From: Verrucomicrobiales bacterium
GTDB taxonomy: Bacteria; Verrucomicrobiota; Verrucomicrobiia; Limisphaerales; F1-80-MAGS106
Assembly (NCBI GenBank): GCA_947487925.1
Contig: CANLCA010000117.1
Location: 1 to 7,871 of the forward strand
Direction: 5' to 3'
DNA length: 7,871 nt
Shown: positions 6,342 through 7,871 of the stretch, piece by piece
Position numbering within the stretch: the first letter of the stretch is position 1
How the letters are laid out: every line of letters starts with the position of its first letter
Translations under genes and position numbers: made by a program
Notes under the pieces: model-generated
The model's database searches: none
The model's input: the letters and a program-made list of their open reading frames with translations, nothing else
What the model was told of the DNA's origin: nothing

Positions 6342-6654
6342 CATTTTGCGACGGCTTGGATCGCGTTCTTTTACTCTCGTGAAGGTCGATACGCCTTTAC
6401 CCTTGGCGGCACGGAGTTCATAGTTGAACCTTCAGACGTCAGTTGAACATCGTGAAGACTTGAAAAGGCCTGGATGAGAAAGCCGTGACAAAGAACGAGG
6501 CAACTCCTTTATGGATGTCGTGACTGATTCGGAATGCCTTTATCTCCAGTATGTTGCGAGAATACACAAGGGGCCGCTCCTCTTCTAAAGTTGAGAGGTA
6601 AAACGACCTGCCTTCTCCAGCACAAATCGGAACTACAAGATTCGATTATTTTTC
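6342..6654. other. Spacer upstream of the histidine kinase
   Basis: No gene or confident signal is seen in these 313 bases. CCTCT and AGAGG at about 6579-6598 could form a weak 5-bp hairpin. The frame of the kinase is closed upstream by TAA at 6586-6588 and TGA at 6592-6594. The kinase promoter must lie here or further upstream, but I cannot place it. Confidence 0.4.
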
Positions 6655-7871
6655 ATGAAACGCAACTCCCAGACCCCGGCTGGAGCACCGAACGAAGCAG
6701 CAGCCCCTTGGGCGGAATCCGTCTTCGTTTCGAACATCGACGCGATGATCTTGGTGGACGCGAAAGGATTGACCCGCGAGGCAAATGTCGCGGCCCTGAA
6801 GCTGTTTCAATATAACATTGAAGGAGTGGTTGGAGAATCATGGGCCGAGATGTTTCTTCATACGGAGGTGCGCTCAGTCACACAGTCGAGGATTTGCGCG
6901 GCGTTGAGGTCGGTTGAAACGGGAATTGGATCGTTCCGGATCGAAACGGTTGCCACAGGCGCCATGGGCATGGAATTTCAAGCGGAACTGTCGGTGTCAA
7001 GGCTGGCGACGCCTGGGTTCGAGGGTTGGTTTTGCCTCCAGGTCAGGGATATTTCTGAGGTCAAGGCGCGGCAGTCTGATTTTGAAAGAAACTTACGCGA
7101 TGTAGAGGATCGAGCCGAGGCTCATGAAACACGATTCTTTCAAACGCGCAAGAGGCTCGCGGAGAGCGAGACCCGGCTGCAGGAGTCGGAGGAGTTGTTT
7201 CGAAAGGTCTTTCAATCCTCGCCCGTGTTTGTGGCCATCGTGCGCCTGGCAGATGAGGCGTTTGTGGAGGTCAACGAAAAGTTCACGGAATGGTCACGAT
7301 GGACAAGGCAGGACGCTTTGGGGCGGACCACGATGGATCTTAAACTATGGGTGGAGGATGTCGACCGGACCAACTTTCTTTGCGACCTTCGAGATCAAGG
7401 GAGCATTCGTCATCGCGAATGCCTCATGCGAACTCGTTCAGGGCAGCTGGACATTCTATTGATCTCGGCGGAAAAGGTTTCCTGGCATGACCAGCCTCAT
7501 GCGATCTCGGCGGGGCTCATCATCACCTCCCTCAAGCGCGCCGAGACGGAGCTCCGGGCCGCGCTCGAAAAGGAGCAGGACTTGCAGCGAATCAAGAGCG
7601 AGTTTGTCAACCTCGTCTCCCATGAGTTCCGTACCCCTTTAGGTGTGATCCTGTCTTCATGCGAGATATTGGAGCATTATTTCGAACGCTTAACGGGTCC
7701 GCAGCGGAAAGAGCACCTGCGGGATATTGCCAACGCCACCCGCGACATGACTCGTCTGATGGACGAGGTGTTGTTCCTTGGGAAAGCAGATTCGGGTCGA
7801 CTCAAACTCAATGCCACGGAGCTGGATCTCGTGGAGTTTTCTCGAACCCTGGCGAACGAACTCGCGGGGGC
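6655..7871 (+). CDS. PAS-PAS sensor histidine kinase, N-terminal part (cut by the window edge)
   Basis: The first 405 codons of a two-component sensor kinase. The frame is closed just upstream by TGA at 6592, and the ATG at 6655 is the only Met start before the first domain; no Shine-Dalgarno is visible. PAS domain 1 spans about residues 17-136 (VSNIDAMILVDAKGLTREAN ... LQVRDISEVKAR). A charged, probably coiled-coil linker follows at 137-180. PAS domain 2 spans about 181-295 (LFRKVFQSSPVFVAIVRL ... GLIITSLKRAE). The HisKA dimerisation domain (about 311-375) carries the phospho-acceptor His323 in LVSHEFRTPLGVI; MDEVLFLGKADSGRL follows. The HATPase_c domain should begin just beyond the window. 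There is no signal peptide or membrane segment, so it is a cytosolic sensor, probably of a small ligand, redox state or protein partner through its PAS domains. No conserved Cys or His for a cofactor can be assigned. The cognate response regulator is not in view, and a C-terminal receiver domain cannot be excluded. The role is secure; the signal is unknown. Confidence 0.9.
   Translation, partial: MKRNSQTPAGAPNEAAAPWAESVFVSNIDAMILVDAKGLTREANVAALKLFQYNIEGVVGESWAEMFLHTEVRSVTQSRICAALRSVETGIGSFRIETVATGAMGMEFQAELSVSRLATPGFEGWFCLQVRDISEVKARQSDFERNLRDVEDRAEAHETRFFQTRKRLAESETRLQESEELFRKVFQSSPVFVAIVRLADEAFVEVNEKFTEWSRWTRQDALGRTTMDLKLWVEDVDRTNFLCDLRDQGSIRHRECLMRTRSGQLDILLISAEKVSWHDQPHAISAGLIITSLKRAETELRAALEKEQDLQRIKSEFVNLVSHEFRTPLGVILSSCEILEHYFERLTGPQRKEHLRDIANATRDMTRLMDEVLFLGKADSGRLKLNATELDLVEFSRTLANELAG

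Noticed and set aside
1..7871. CRISPR arrays, tRNA or rRNA genes, transposase genes
   Set aside because: No regularly spaced direct repeats, no tRNA-like cloverleaf or rRNA core sequence and no transposase domain were seen in either strand.

Overview
The window looks like chromosomal DNA from a member of the Planctomycetes-Verrucomicrobia group (or a lineage with similar gene content such as Acidobacteria). The main reason is an intact pair of genes, a PSCyt/PSD-type (DUF1587/1595/1592/1588/1585) haem-binding secreted protein followed by a Tat-exported HXXSHH (DUF1552) protein, which is characteristic of these phyla. Weak or absent Shine-Dalgarno sequences and minus-strand remnants of PQQ-like propeller and FG-GAP/VCBS proteins fit the same picture. 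The lineage call is inference; no rRNA or other marker gene is present.

Layout. 1-600 has no intact gene, but the minus strand at about 369-590 carries a decayed fragment of a PQQ-like (BamB-type) beta-propeller gene, with one nonsense codon and one apparent single-base deletion. 663-2630 (+) and 2964-4346 (+) are the intact PSCyt/PSD and HXXSHH genes, separated by 333 bases. Just beyond, on the minus strand and tail-to-tail with the HXXSHH gene, 4380-4611 is a 5'-truncated end of an FG-GAP/VCBS repeat gene. Its open frame runs into a near-perfect 19-base inverted repeat (4595-4613 and 4716-4734) that looks like a small dispersed palindromic element. 4735-5368 is gene-poor and holds a perfect 9-bp hairpin. 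5369-6283 (+) encodes a secreted protein with a Cys...His...Asp arrangement resembling NlpC/P60 or CHAP-type cysteine peptidases/amidases, followed by a strong hairpin terminator at 6311-6341. From 6655 to the window edge (+) is the N-terminal part of a soluble PAS-PAS-HisKA sensor histidine kinase.

How it fits together. The two intact genes probably work as a pair in the cell envelope: a c-type-haem-bearing multi-domain protein and a Tat-exported partner. Their biochemical role is not established for these families. The cysteine-peptidase-like protein and the histidine kinase are separated from them and from each other by long spacers and a terminator, so they are probably independent transcription units. 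The most unusual aspect is the spacer DNA: two different broken genes of envelope/propeller type on the minus strand flank the intact pair, and palindromic repeats sit at the edge of one of them. I do not see a clearly new multi-gene system.
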